DNA of 64,000 nt, taken from NCBI GenBank assembly GCA_036365515.1, contig CM070873.1, forward strand, positions 221,459,376 through 221,523,375, given 5' to 3'. This stretch comes from Torymus aiolomorphi (Eukaryota > Arthropoda > Insecta > Hymenoptera > Torymidae). The notes under the pieces are model-generated. The model did not search any database. It had not been told where the DNA came from and saw nothing but the letters and a program-made list of their open reading frames with translations. Made by a program: the position numbers and the translations under genes. Every line of letters begins with the position of its first letter. Within the stretch, counting starts at the first letter, position 1. Shown piece by piece: positions 50,535 to 62,532 of this stretch.

Positions 50535-53500
50535 CTTCGTTATAACAGTTTGTTTGCCAGTATCGTTAAAAAAGAAAGTCTAGTCCCTTTTGTTTGCCGG
50601 AAGGAAATTAAATTTGCCCTATAATTTATTGCACACCACGCTGATATTTGACTATCCCAAATATCAAAAGCCCGCCATTCTGCTATAATAATTTACAAGA
50701 AACAAAGTTTCACGTTACTATCTATAGGTATACGATAAATAGTATAATCAGGTTAACGGTCAAAATATAATTAAATTCTCCGAATTTTTACTTGTACATG
50801 CTTTAAGAGCAGTATGACGCACCATGCGAATCTTGCTGCATCTATACCTATACACATGTATGTAATTTAAGATTCCAAAGTCGTGCATCTCGAAAATTAT
50901 TTATTCATCACAATTGATTATAGCAATAATTGAGCTTGGCCTTCGAATATCAAAGGCATCTTTCTCTCTCACTCTCGTACAGCGCATGCGTCCTCACGGT
51001 AAGACTCTGCCTATACGTAAAGGATTTTTCTCAGAGGAATATGTTTACATCCTGAAGCGAGCGCATGCTTGTTATGCGCGCGCAAGAGTGTGCCTCCAAA
51101 AGGGCAAAAAGGATATCCTCCGACGTCATTCGCCGCAAACGGTATACACACAGCCGTGTACGCACGCAGAGCGCGAGGCTCTGCTCGGTCCGCAAACAGA
51201 AAAAGAACCAAGACGTCTGCAGAGGGGAAATATAATCTATTTCATTAATTTTATCGTGCCACGAATGATGGTAACTGGCCGCGCGCGCGCACGCCGCCGC
51301 CGCCGTATAGCAGAACCTAACGTTTCTACCTTGGGTTCTATTACCCTTGTTGTTAAACTTAGTTACTGAACTATAGACCGTCGGCACGACACCCATGAGT
51401 ACGGGCCACGTGGCCACAGGTGTGTGGCCATAATGTACGCGCGCGATATGCTGCTGCAAGTGAACGCCGTGATGTGTCGTTGTAGAACCACCACATAGTG
51501 CTGCTTACGCGGACCCTCGATTTCGAATTTATCATGCGTCTCTGTGTGCATTATACGCGCGCACGCGCGCGCATCATGTGGTTAAACGATAACGCGGCGA
51601 CGGTACTTTGTCACAATTGATACTATCGCCGCGCGACCGCGTCGCTCATAATTTATGCAACTTTAATTGGAGATTTGCCGTTTCTAATTCGCCCTTTCGC
51701 AAATATAACGAGCGCTAAAGCGATAGCCGTCGTCGCGATTTTATGGGCTTTCTTTCCTTTTTTCATATATTTTTAGTCTCCTCTCTGACGTAAGTATGCT
51801 GATCTAATTATTTATAATTGTGCTACTTTTCTTGTTTATTCGGAGAATTACGCAGCTCTGCTAAATATTGTATATTGCATTTCTTTTGTTAATAATGTAT
51901 TTCGAGCAACGTGTTGTTGTGCTCAAAGTGCAGCTTTAATGTGGTATTCTAAAACATTATACAATTCTATGTAGATGTTAATATGTTATTAAGTGTAAGG
52001 ATGTGCCACATAAAATTATTGTGAAATTTTAAGAGGTACAGTGGACGTGAATCGTTAATATTGCGCTCGTAAAGTATTATGAAGTTACTTTTATGTTAAT
52101 AATGTTGACAAATTTGTAATAAAAATCAATTGATTTGACCATAACAAAAATTTGAGAGCTGATATGCAGAATAATTGCATGTGTACTTGTTAATGTAACG
52201 AACCATTCATGCTTTTACTTTAACGTCTGAAACATATATAGTTTCTGCCCTGAAAAATCTAGATGAATCCGGAATCATCTTGAAACCGGGAATGAGTATA
52301 TATATGGTTACCCATAACTGAGTCTTTACAGACAGAAATGAAATTACACACTGCATTCTAACTCATTATTCCAAGTGTAATAAAAATTTATGTAGTAAAA
52401 AAATGTTTATAAAATTACAAATTATAGTTTTTTCTTATGATTTTGATTATCTCTAATGGATAGTACATCGTGATATATCCGATTAATTTTTTTCCTCGCT
52501 TTATAAAACTTTCAGACATATGTAACATGAGAAAATTAGATTACCTATAATGTCAGTCGTCAAACCTTTATCAACTATGAATTCATCGTTCGCTCAGAGC
52601 GAAAGAAAAGAAAGAAACGACTAATCACATATTAAGCAGCGGTAGAATAATGATAAACCTTCATTCCCCCGGCATGCCAAGCTTTTTCCCCAGCTACACC
52701 GTTTATTTCGATATTCGCTGAAATCGGCACTGTGTGCAGTCGCGCGCGAGCGCAGACATAGTCACGAATATAAAACGTCGCGTGTGTAAGGTACGATTGC
52801 ATTTGGATATATCTCGGTGCCATCTCATTTTGCTAAGGAAACGCAACGCTTCTGTTAGTCAACCAGAAATCCGGGCCGATGCGCTCGGACGTTTGTTTTC
52901 CTGCTTTATTTGTATTCGCTCGCCACCGCCGCGGCACCGCGACCGTTGCCACTGAGGATTTTCTAAAATCTCAAATGAATTTAAACTTAAAAGAATTGTC
53001 CTTACTCCCGCTTTCGCGTTCGTATATATATCTGGAATCTCGTAGATACTATCTCGAAAATAAAACAAATTTAAAGGAGCGCTTTTCGACAATTTCGCTT
53101 GATTCTATTATTCGAGGGAGAGGAGAACAAATTATCGAAGGTAATGATGTACGCGTTTTCAACGTTGATAGTAGATTCGATCGAAAATCGTTTCAAATAT
53201 TTCACTTTGTTTTCAAAATTTCAGGTTTGTGTTGGTTAAAGTTTGTTTTTGCGAAACGAAATTTTCGTAGAGTGGCACGCGGTTTTACATCTGTTTTCCA
53301 AAATTTTAGAACTTCAGGATCTCGCGGTATTCCCCAAGTTTTTCGATAAAAAATTCTTCCTCGATAAATTTTTCATGCATTCACTGCAGTGTATATTTAT
53401 TCACACTTCCGTGCAGATCAAAGCAACGATATAAATTACTTATGCAGCAAAATATGGAAGAAGTCGTGTATTTTACATAATATACACATCCCTAGCGCAA

Positions 53501-54130
53501 TTTGACAAACAGTTTCAAATATTTCATAAGCCATTTATCCTCTTTAGCTCTGGTTTTCTCGTTTAAACCTTAAAATTCGCGCTACAATCGCAAATTATGT
53601 ATACACACTGGCGGCAGTAATGAAGACTTACGATTATTGCACCGAACTATATATACATAAGATTGCGCGCAAAGCGACACACTGTGGCAAAAGGAGTTTC
53701 GAACGCGTGCGCGCATTTTCGAGTTCGCTTAGAAAGAGGATCGAGGGAAGTGTACTATATAGTGGGCACGCAATGAATAACACGGGCGCCGGCGCTTCGC
53801 GCTGACATTGTCCTGTTATATGTGCTCCGCGAAGAAAAGAGTGTACCACTAATTGTTGTACAATGGCCTAGATTGAATTCTCGCGTGTAGCGCAACCCGC
53901 TAACGAAATATAGAGAGCATTCTTATGACCTTTTAATTATATCACGCTAATTTATGTCACTAAAATACTACAGTATCCAAGTACTTTTATAACAAAATTA
54001 TGAATTAAATTAAGAAGAAGTAGAGAAAATGCTAGTTTTGGGTAAAAAAACTAGATTAAAAATTTAATTTCCAAAAATTATTTTTGGATCTAATTGGATT
54101 ATATTTGGAAATTATACGTGGTATCTTTAT
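50535..54130. other. CpG-rich block (50.9-51.8 kb), otherwise AT-rich DNA
   Basis: A 156-codon plus-strand frame at 52879-53349 was inspected. It has no recognised domain and no clear start context. No RNA genes or palindromic elements seen. Confidence 0.4.
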
Positions 54131-54134
54131 TAAG

Positions 54135-54178
54135 AAACGCGGGAGCGCTTCGATGGCAAGTATGAGTTTAACAATGCA
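54135..54178 (+). repeat. Dispersed repeat module, second copy of 18157-18204
   Basis: AACGCGGGAGCGCTTCGATG, then GGCAAGTA and AACAATGCA, parallels GAGCGCGGGAGCGCTCCGAA, then GGCAAGTA and AACAATGCA at 18157-18204 inside the 7.9 kb composite element. The shared order of motifs over about 45 bases shows common origin. Confidence 0.6.
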
Positions 54179-57100
54179 TTTTTCTTACTTATGGATTCAA
54201 GGAAAACAACAGAGTTACCAAAAAATTCTGTAACATGAAGTCAATTAATAGATAAAAATAAAACTTATTTACTTCAAATTTCAAAATGATGATGGTTAAT
54301 AAGGTGAATTTCTAAATTGGTCACCATAAGGCCACAAATTTGTTGTCTTTTCCTAAAGTACATTTATAAAAATTTTTTAAAGCGGTTCCGAATTGTAACA
54401 TATCTTTTATGAAAACAAAAATGAAAAAAGTATTAAAAATAACATAGCTTTGCCGAAAGTTATTGTGTAATTTGTAGAAATTTGTAGAATTACACGATTG
54501 GAGAATTGTTTTATTCTGTTTGTTATGGCATTGCTTTATACGCAATGCCACAATTATATGCATTGTATTATGACACAATTTTTTTAGAAATTATTTATTT
54601 TCTATGTAAGTAATCGTAGGGAAGGCTTACAATTTCAACAGGTTATAGACGCCTATACAGAAATTTTATCATAAAATTTTAAAAATGGCCATAAAACTAA
54701 AGAAAATGAAGCTTGAGAAAAATATTTTTTTTCAATTAGGAAAACGAAAATAAAGAAAATGATTCCTATCCGGTTACAATCCGATAATTAGAAACTAAAA
54801 TATACATGCACAGACACACCCGCACGTGCACGCACACGCACAAACACATCTAGTTAAAAATTTTCTACAAATTGGCTATTTCATTCATATTTTATGCCCT
54901 AGAATATCACACAAAAATTTACATGATCGACTGACAAAGCCTATTAACAATATTCTCTGCAAAAAGTTTCTATTAGCTACATGCACTTACAGAGCACTAG
55001 CACTCCAAATATACTATGTCACAGAATCTATTGCATATTTTCAATTTTGGCAAATAATCTTGCGTGAAAATGGCTAAAACATTTAGAATTTTTAATTATT
55101 TTTTTAATATTAATTTTTAATTATAGTAAGGTTAAATTTTGACCGTCATGAACAAAAACTCAGGCTAGCCCCCTTAATTCGAAAGAAAATAACCTTTTTG
55201 CTACATTCGCTTCTTTTTTATAGTAATTTTTCTATATTTCAAATATTTAGGCAAAAGCTAATATTGTTGCAATTTGAAAAAACTTGTGTTGATAGTTATA
55301 ATAGTTATTCAGTTATCCATAAAAATGTAATTTTTTAAAACTAGCCCTGCAGAAATTGACTATAAAAAATAAGCAAGATGCTAGTAAATGGCCATGAAAA
55401 ATGGCTAGTTTCTATTATATGAGACAGATGACGAAAAAAGGGAAAAACAAAATTTAATCTTGAAAAAATATTACTTGTTCAAAATTAGATTAAATGAATC
55501 TGGATGAATTAAAATTACTATTTAGCTTTAATTACGCACAGAAATAATTTACTTAAATGTTAACATAGCAAAGGGATGTAAAACATCAAACAGTGAAGTC
55601 AATTTGAATTTATACCGTTATAATAGGTTCTAAATTATTACACTAGGACATTCAATAATACCATGGCAAAGGGAATACAATAATCCCTTAAATCAATAAA
55701 TTATTTGATAGCGCTACAGTGGACTAAACCATTAAATTTGAGAAAGTTTAGTGCCATTAATTTGGCAGCTGCTTTTTTATGAATTTGACAGAGATAACTA
55801 ATGTTTAACTAAGTGCTTCACCGAGGTAAGATCGAGAAAATGTAAACTGATTTAATTAGGCGATAGATGACCGATTTTATACGTCTACAGTTTTACATTC
55901 TGTATTCTTGGTATACATTCCAAAATGTTCTATAACATACATATGTGCTGGTATAAATTCCAAATATTTGAATGTTTGAATGTAATATGAATTCGACTAT
56001 TGTCTTTTTAAATTAAATTTCTTAGAAGTTTTGAGTTTCGACAATTTAAAATAATGATGTACTAAAATTTAATTACAATCCAAAAGTACCTTATTATTTA
56101 GCTATTCAAAATACACTCTTGAAAATGAAAATTAATGATTCGGAATACCCATTTTGGGTAGTTTCCAGAACGTATATGTATGTATTCTAGTAAAAATATA
56201 TTTCGCATTTCAAACAAATGGTTTGACCGATTTTGAAGAAAGATATTGTGTACACTTTTATTACTGTAAAAAATTTAAATAAATAGTTTTTAACATTAAA
56301 ATCTAGATGTTACTGAATACTTAAACAAATCATAATTAAAAACAATACCGATTGTTTTAGATAAATTTATTAAAGACTCATGTGCTTACGTATAAAAACG
56401 TAGTCTTGGAGTTTCAATATTATTATTCGAGTGACCTAAAATAGAAAATGTAAAATTGTGCATAACATACATAAACAGTATATTTATACGACCAATTGAG
56501 TAAATTTTTATACAGTATAAAATGTAAGCCATTGAAGAGAAAATTTATAATACATGAATTTCTTGTTTTGATAAAAAAAGTTAGATAAAAAACAAAGATT
56601 AATATTTTTGTTACAGTAATACAATGTATTTGAAAAATATTCAGGTACAAAGTTTTTTAGTATAAAGTTGTTTAGACTCTTAAATATATTTGAGCATATA
56701 AATAATGTTGTAAGTATTACATTTTACTATTTACAAAGAAATATATAATAATATTATATGCATCTATCAAATTTAAGACATGTAGAGTTGATTTATTATG
56801 CAAATGTTTGCCGAGTGAAATGAAGGAATAAAATGTATAATAAAAGATTATAAAATGAGGTAATGGTTATACTTCCATTACAAGTATAATTATAAAATCC
56901 AGTTACATTTATATAAACAATGAAATACCACTTATACAGTGTTGCACATTTAAAAAATCTTTTCATTTTCACAACGTACATATGGACTCAGATAGTAGAC
57001 TGTGGTGAGCTTAAATCAAGACTATAATTATGTAAAAATTTCAAGAAACAACATGAACGTTTTAAAGCACTGAATGTTATTATTTTTAAAGTTGCATCAC
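54179..57100. other. AT-rich gene-less DNA
   Basis: Strongly AT-rich with a (CA)-rich patch at 54806-54846. No gene, RNA or structured repeat recognised beyond the module at its left edge. Confidence 0.45.
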
Positions 57101-59748
57101 GCTGTAAAAAAGGACTTTCGACAACCATCAGTTCACGCGCGCTCTGCAAGCGCTACCTCGAAGCAGCACATCACAGGGCACATGAAGAATGGCAAACAAA
57201 TACATACAAATAGAAACAATAAATCGTATATTAGGGTGAAAGGCGAGGAGCGGCGCCCGTGCGCATCCTTACATATACGCGCTTGCGCCTGCAAAAAGCC
57301 CCGCGCCCGCGAGTAGAGCTTTTTGCTGCGGCGGGCGCGCGAGCGCACATAAGGCGTTGCGGCACGCAACGCCGCCACGCGGGAGCCGGCGACTTGCGGC
57401 GGTGGCGGCGACGAGGACGGTGGCAGCACAGCACATATAGCGACCTGCCCGCGCGAAGTGCTAGTCCGTGTGAGCGGATAGTTTATATTATTTTTAAAGC
57501 TCCGCTACTTCGGATTTCTATGCACTTTTTATCGCGCGCGCGCAAGCGCTAAAGACTCGCTAGCTGAATGCTCGAGAGCGCAAGATATACAAAAACGCAT
57601 TACGATGTTTGGACGCTTGGATTACGTTTGCCGCGCTCGCGCTTTGAATTAATGTTGTTATCCTCGAGCGCTTGATAATTGCGCTTGGGGCTTTCGCAAG
57701 CTCTTCCGCGATTTTGATTATCAACGCAGTTGCGTTTCACTTACCTGTTTTTTTTTGTCTCTTCATTGGATAGTTACAATATTGATCACATAACTATCTG
57801 ATAATTACTTTATTATTAATAAATTATTACATATTTATGTTGCTCAATGTATTAAAATTCTTTAACAGGGACAATTCAACGATGAGTAAAGTTGTACCAT
57901 TGTCCTGAGAAAGATCAATACGTTGACACATGTTTATATTTTGTAAAAGCTTATATTTTCTTTATAGAATATGCCTATTACTAATAGTGACCCATAATTG
58001 TGATATATATCAGTAAGTGTATGCTTTTATATATTTTATTTTAATTATAATCACGATAATCTACTTATTTTTTTATGGCATTCGTGCATTTACGTGTTAC
58101 GTTTTAACAAAATTTTTTTGAAAATTTCCTTTGTAACGGACATTAAACATCAATAACATTTATGTGTTTAACAGCACGTTTACTACATCTAATAAATGTT
58201 GTCGGAAAATTTATTTAATTATATTTGGTATACTGTACAATATAGATACACCCTTTGGACGGACTTTTTTCTTGATGAAAAATGTAATAATAATACAAAA
58301 CACTTTTTATTCTGCAGTTTTGCGTTCTCAAGTTAGTTTTATGACAACGGTATAGATTCGGAATACTGAAATATGCAGTGTATGTTATAAAAAAATTCAT
58401 ATGAAACGACACGCGCTGTAAATATAATAGAAAAACACCTGGATACCTTAAGAATGGTACTTATAAATCGGTATCTAACACCCAGATGTGTAATAAGACT
58501 TGTAGTAGAATTCTTACGGTATTCACGGTACTGACCCGCATTTGTAAACTTTTTCTAACAAATTGTCCATGGGGAAAAATGTTACGAGATGTATAACAAA
58601 TTCAGCATGATTTATACTTACTTTTTATATTTTTTACGAGCAAGAAATTATGACTTGTTGAATTTAGTCATTTATCAAAATTTTATATCTGTATTTAAGC
58701 TGCTAGTGATAATTGCGATTGTTTAAAATTTAATTTATAAATTGGTACTTAATATCAATTTAAATCATGCTAGCACCCAAAACTATTAGTGGTTCAAACG
58801 ATAACTCGAACAGTTTTTTTTTTTATTACGTCTATTTGAAAATCAATATTTTACATTAGTGTGATAGCGAAATTGTAATATATATCAAATTAATGTGACA
58901 GTTTGTATTTCATTTAAAAGTTATTAATAATAATTTTCACCTCAAGTTCTTTTTCAAGTTTTTTTTCAGTAAAAGCTCTAAAAGCTCATTTTTTGCATGT
59001 ACGTCGAAAGCTTATAAGTGTTTTTGGAGCTTCTAAACCTTTTCAATTTATTAAATTAATGCGATGGTTAGAAAATGTGGTTGATTTACAAATATTATTG
59101 ATTAGTACATTATTGTATGTATGTTTATTTAAAGAAAAATCGGGAGATCGATTTTTTACTCGAACATCCCCCAAAACTACGCAGTTATTACGGAATCAAG
59201 CACGATAGATTTAGTTAAATATTTTATATATAGTAACAATTTGATAAAATAATGAATTAATAAAGAACTAAAAAGAAACTATTTTACTTCTTTTTTTTTA
59301 AACAGTTCGCAGTGTGTATAACTAATGTAATCTTCAGAAGGTTTTTTAAATTTCGTATTTTCTCCTGCTAGATTTACATATCGTATTCGAGATCTTGTAT
59401 ACGAATGCCTTCGTCAATATTTCATGGATTTTACTACGTGCTTTCTGTAGTTTGGCGGATTTAAACAGCAATAATTTAATCAGAAATCTCTTGTACTACA
59501 ATATGTATCAAACAATTTAGTATACGTGTGATTATTAGAAAAGACTCCAACGAAACTTGTGGCATACTCTTCGCCAGTTTACGAGTTTGTTTTCTTTTTA
59601 CAACGCTAGGGGGCGATTTGCACTTATGCAATAGTTTTTACTGCTGCCGATCTTAACCTCTATGGGTTTATACTGAGTTTGGACACCAAAATTTTATCAA
59701 ACTACACAATTAATGATCATTTATCCTCTGCCATCGAGAATACTTATC
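57101..59748. other. CpG-rich block (57.1-57.7 kb), then AT-rich DNA up to the activin exon
   Basis: The CpG-rich block has overlapping Arg/Ala-rich frames on both strands. 57.76-59.74 kb is AT-rich. The plus-strand frame at 58993-59208 lacks an ATG and is not recognised. As the 5' part of the inferred intron, this interval is a plausible place for splice enhancers or intronic regulatory sites, none of which is identifiable by eye. Confidence 0.4.
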
Positions 59749-59755
59749 GCTTACC
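59749..59755 (-). other. Splice donor of activin exon 1
   Basis: Read on the minus strand, the sequence is GAGCCAG followed by GTAAGCG, a strong match to the metazoan donor consensus MAG|GTRAGT. It cuts the reading frame in phase 1, directly after the conserved TSEIITFAEP stretch. Reading through gives only Lys-Arg before a stop, so splicing here is the natural interpretation. Confidence 0.8.
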
Positions 59756-60562
59756 TGGCTCCGCGAAGGTGATTATCTCCGATGTCCTCGCGTAGAAGTC
59801 GTCCATTGCCTCGGGCTCGTGCTGGGACCCGTACAGATCGTCGTAGTCCTGATAGGGCACGTTTTGGTCGAGGCTCTCGGCGACGGCCTCCTGCGTCTGG
59901 TCCAAGTTCCTGTACGAGAACTCATCGCCGAAGCCGAACTCCCCGTAGGGGTTGGCGCGGTTCCCCTGGTAGCTGGGCTGGGGCTGGGGTGGCGGTGGCC
60001 TGGCCGACTGATACTCGGCCCGGTATATCGTCTCGAGGGCCAGCCGCTTCGGCACCGTGGCCATCGTTCGGTTGACATCGGGCCGGCTTCTCAAGCCGAG
60101 CTTCGACAGTATCTGGTGCTTGATGGCCTCGAGGCGCAGGTCGTCGGGGTTCGGCACCGAGTCCTTGCCGCGGTGCAGGTGCGCGTGCTGCTGGTGCGGA
60201 CAGCCCGGGCAGGTCTGGTGCAGGCTTTGCCGGCCCAGCACCTCCGGGCAGAGAGTTAGACTCCAGAAAAGCAGTGCTAGGAATATCAAAGTTGAGAAGG
60301 AGCAGGCGCGCAGCAGCCGGACGACGCCGACGATGCTGCCTCCCGACTGGCAACTACTATGTATCGAGTCCAGCCCCTCCGGCTCATTGTGACGCTCGCT
60401 CCTGCCGGGCCGAGGGCGATGGCGACGACGCTGCTGCTGTCCACGTCCCTTCAGAGAAGCTGCCGACTGTTCGTCACCGCTACTGCTGCTGCTGCTGCTC
60501 CTGTTGCTGCTGCTGTTAGCTTTGAGAGTGACGAGTCCAGAGCGATTTGGCACCTGGTGCAT
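59755..60562 (-). CDS. Actbeta: Activin-beta (inhibin-beta type TGF-beta ligand), first coding exon, partial
   Basis: Activins are secreted as proproteins; the propeptide guides folding and dimerisation of the C-terminal ligand, which signals through type I/II receptor kinases and Smad2/3-type Smads. This exon encodes 269 residues plus one base. Seen in order: a Ser-rich tract (17-28), an Arg-rich stretch (41-57), a hydrophobic segment (about 76-105), a CPGC motif (118-121), a helix-like stretch AIKHQILSKLGL (146-157), a possible N-glycosylation site NRT (164-166), a Pro-rich linker, an acidic region, and TSEIITFAEPG (260-270). CPxC, AIK..IL..L.L..RPDV and TSEIITFAE are hallmarks of vertebrate inhibin-beta propeptides, from family knowledge. 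The start is a true ATG with G at -3, and an in-frame TGA lies four codons upstream. The frame would stop at 59744, but a consensus donor ends the exon at 59755, near the place where I recall inhibin-beta genes being interrupted. The furin site and cystine-knot domain are absent from the window. Myoglianin/myostatin is a less likely alternative, because its propeptide lacks TSEIITFAE. Confidence 0.86.
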
Positions 60563-60968
60563 CTCGGCGGCGAGTCACCTTTTCCTCCTACCTCCAGCAC
60601 GTATTGCCTCGGTGAATCGTGATCCCTCTCTAATATACCAGCTGTCGCTCCCCCTCTCCTCTGCCGCCGGCGATAAACCGACTGGCTCGTGATGCACGAG
60701 GCTATTGGCGTCGTCGTCGGCTTTGGCTGCCTCCTCGGCGATGACGCGACGGCTGCTGCTGCTGCTGGTACTGCTGTGTCCGTAACTGGCGGGATCGGTC
60801 GGAGTCTCCGCAAAAGGATTTCCCTTCGTGGATGCGACAGCGGTAACGGAGGAGACGGCAGAAGGTGATGGCTGCAGCGACGGGGAGAAGGCATCCTCGC
60901 CCAAACCCCCCATTACCAGTGTGCCTGAGCCTCGTTCCAGGATTCCTGCTGCTGCTGCTGCTGCTGCT
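60482..60968. repeat. Cluster of CTG/CAG triplet tracts
   Basis: Three short CTG runs on the plus strand lie at about 60482-60516 (interrupted), 60751-60768 and 60945-60968. The first encodes the Ser-rich stretch of the activin N-terminus. The other two lie in the leader. Such tracts are prone to length polymorphism. Confidence 0.85.
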
Positions 60969-61600
60969 CACCGCCTCGAGCCGCTGCCTGTAGCCGCCTC
61001 GTGTCGCCTGTCCTTTCGGCCATTCGCGCGACCGATGCGGCAACTCTATCTCTCCGCCCGCGCCGCGGAGTCTGCTGTTTCTAGCCGCCTGCGCTTGCAC
61101 CGAAAAGTACACTCCAAAATGTTCGCCCCCAAAAGCGACTGATTAGGGTATCGCGCGTGCAAGCTGATTAGGAACGACTGAGAGCGGGAGATATAAGAGG
61201 GTAAAGTTGGATTTGTTTACTTGCTGATGAGCGAGAGATTGCGGTCTACTCGGAGCGGAGGAAATGACGTCTCGCAGCTTTGAGCGTTAACGGGATGACG
61301 ATGCAGTCTTCTATGAGTGTGTGTGTCTATGTGTGTGTGGACACTATCCTTTGGCGAACCAATTTCGTGGGCTCTATATCCTCTACGACGGCGACGCTCC
61401 TCTGCAGTGGTATATGCCTACTAGTACGGGTGTGTGTGTGTGTGTGGGTGTATATCTCCGGATTTGTTTATGTAATACAGTATTTATGAGCTGGTTCTAG
61501 GGACGTCTAGACTTTCTTGGACACTTTCGATGTATACCTAATGTTTCACTACGGGTAAGGCTCGCGCGGTGGTGATGCACCATTTAAAAAGTCTAGCGAC
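60563..61600 (-). promoter_or_regulatory. Probable 5' leader / promoter-proximal region of the activin gene
   Basis: This GC- and CpG-rich DNA lies immediately upstream of the activin ATG. It carries (CAG)n-type tracts on the sense strand and several overlapping open frames without recognisable domains (for example 61112..60702). A GCG|GTGAGC string near 60970 on the minus strand resembles a splice donor, so a 5'UTR intron is possible, but no convincing acceptor was seen. No clear TATA box or initiator could be assigned, so the transcription start is unknown. Confidence 0.4.
60575..60913 (-). CDS. Upstream ORF in the activin leader, 112 codons, in frame with the main CDS
   Basis: An ATG at 60913 opens a frame that ends in TGA at 60577..60575, twelve bases before the activin ATG and in the same frame. 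Its product is Ser/Ala/Gly/Pro-rich with a basic end (GGRRKR) and no recognised domain. The TGA is followed by C, a context known to favour readthrough in insects. Three readings are possible: a non-functional leader ORF, a translation-repressing uORF, or an N-terminal extension made by readthrough or alternative splicing. Composition is biased by the GC-rich triplet repeats, so translation is not shown. The same segment would be 5' untranslated leader if transcription starts upstream. Confidence 0.25.
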   Translation of the reverse strand: MGGLGEDAFSPSLQPSPSAVSSVTAVASTKGNPFAETPTDPASYGHSSTSSSSSRRVIAEEAAKADDDANSLVHHEPVGLSPAAEERGSDSWYIREGSRFTEAIRAGGRRKR

Positions 61601-62209
61601 GCTCGTTCGGCTGAGAAAGTGTCATCCAACCCGAATTGCGCGCGGGGTGGTACCGGTATACTACACCGCGTTCTCTCTCTCTCTCTCTCTCTGCCTCAGT
61701 TGTGTCTCTCTCTATATTTCACTCTCGTGCATTTATGCGGTTCCGCACGCGGGGGGGTAATTTCGCCGTTGGCTATACGAGCTACGGGGTGGGACTTACG
61801 TGCTACAGAAAAAATCTCGTCACTCGATGCGTGGAAGCAGTGTATTACGTACGTATCAGTATTATTGTTTAGTCGGCGCAACCGGTCTACTCGCGCTTCC
61901 CGATCGGGCACATGCGTCCTTTCCTTCCTTTTGCTCGCTCTCTCTCTCTCTCCCTCCTTTTGCGGGATTTGCAATGAAAATTCACTAAACTTACTGGCCT
62001 CGTTCTGTACAATCACAATAAAAATTTCACCGTGCGTGTCTCGCGCGTTTTTTCTCTGCGTTATATCTGCTATTGGGCACTATATGATAAATGTTAGAAC
62101 GGAGTATTCCCTAATAGAAAATCGCTGGGCAGCTCTCTCTGTCTCTCGGTGCATGTGTCACTGGTGCGTGCGCTGATATAATGCGACGTGTGTGTGCAGT
62201 ATATATAGA

Positions 62210-62238
62210 TGTATATATATATATATATATATACATAT
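62210..62238. repeat. (TA)n microsatellite
   Basis: An almost pure TA dinucleotide run lies next to a CT- and CpG-rich zone, about 0.3 kb from the 136-base hairpin. Confidence 0.9.
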
Positions 62239-62340
62239 ATCAGTGTTGCTTAACGCGCACACCGCGCCAGGCAGGCAGGGATGGCACGTACTTCATATAC
62301 AGACACGTACGACACCGGCGAAGCACGCTTGTCGGAGGCG

Positions 62341-62480
62341 CGCCGGACACTGAGGTTCATCCACCACCACCACTACCACCGCCGCCGCCGCCACCAGCGA
62401 CGCCGTTGCCGCCGCCGCCGCCGCCGTCGTCGTCGTCACCACCGCAGCTGCCGCCAGCACCACCACCGCCGCCACCGCTG
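62341..62480. repeat. CCG/CAC triplet-rich low-complexity tract
   Basis: Imperfect CAC, CCG and CGC triplets run over about 140 bases. They open apparent poly-Pro, poly-His and poly-Arg frames on the plus strand, and these are artefacts of composition. Confidence 0.85.
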
Positions 62481-62532
62481 TAATCTCTCTCTCGTTCTCT
62501 ACACCCACCCACGACGTCGCGCGCGCACTATC

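Larger units (their letters stand above)
1..59754 (-). other. Inferred long first coding intron of the activin gene
   Basis: The donor at 59755 needs a phase 1 acceptor further left on this strand. No frame in the window showed the expected activin continuation (an RKTLHFEIS-like propeptide stretch, a basic cleavage site, or the GW.DWI and CCVPT motifs of the ligand). The inferred intron is therefore at least 59.7 kb. It holds repeats, CpG/GA-rich blocks and at most a few unrecognised exon-like stretches. A short downstream exon could have been missed by eye, and independent genes could be nested here. Confidence 0.5.

Noticed and set aside
1..59754. Search for the activin C-terminal cystine-knot exon
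   Set aside because: Looked for the GW.DWI, NYC.G.C and CCVPT motifs and the terminal C.C in the available frames without success; a short split exon cannot be excluded by eye, but none is claimed.
60451..60894. 147-codon minus-strand frame overlapping the activin start
   Set aside because: Alternate-frame shadow of the triplet-repeat leader and the activin N-terminus; poly-Ala and poly-Pro only.
60702..61112. 136-codon minus-strand frame in the activin leader
   Set aside because: Gln/Ser/Arg-rich from CAG tracts; not in frame with a recognisable protein; at most a second uORF.
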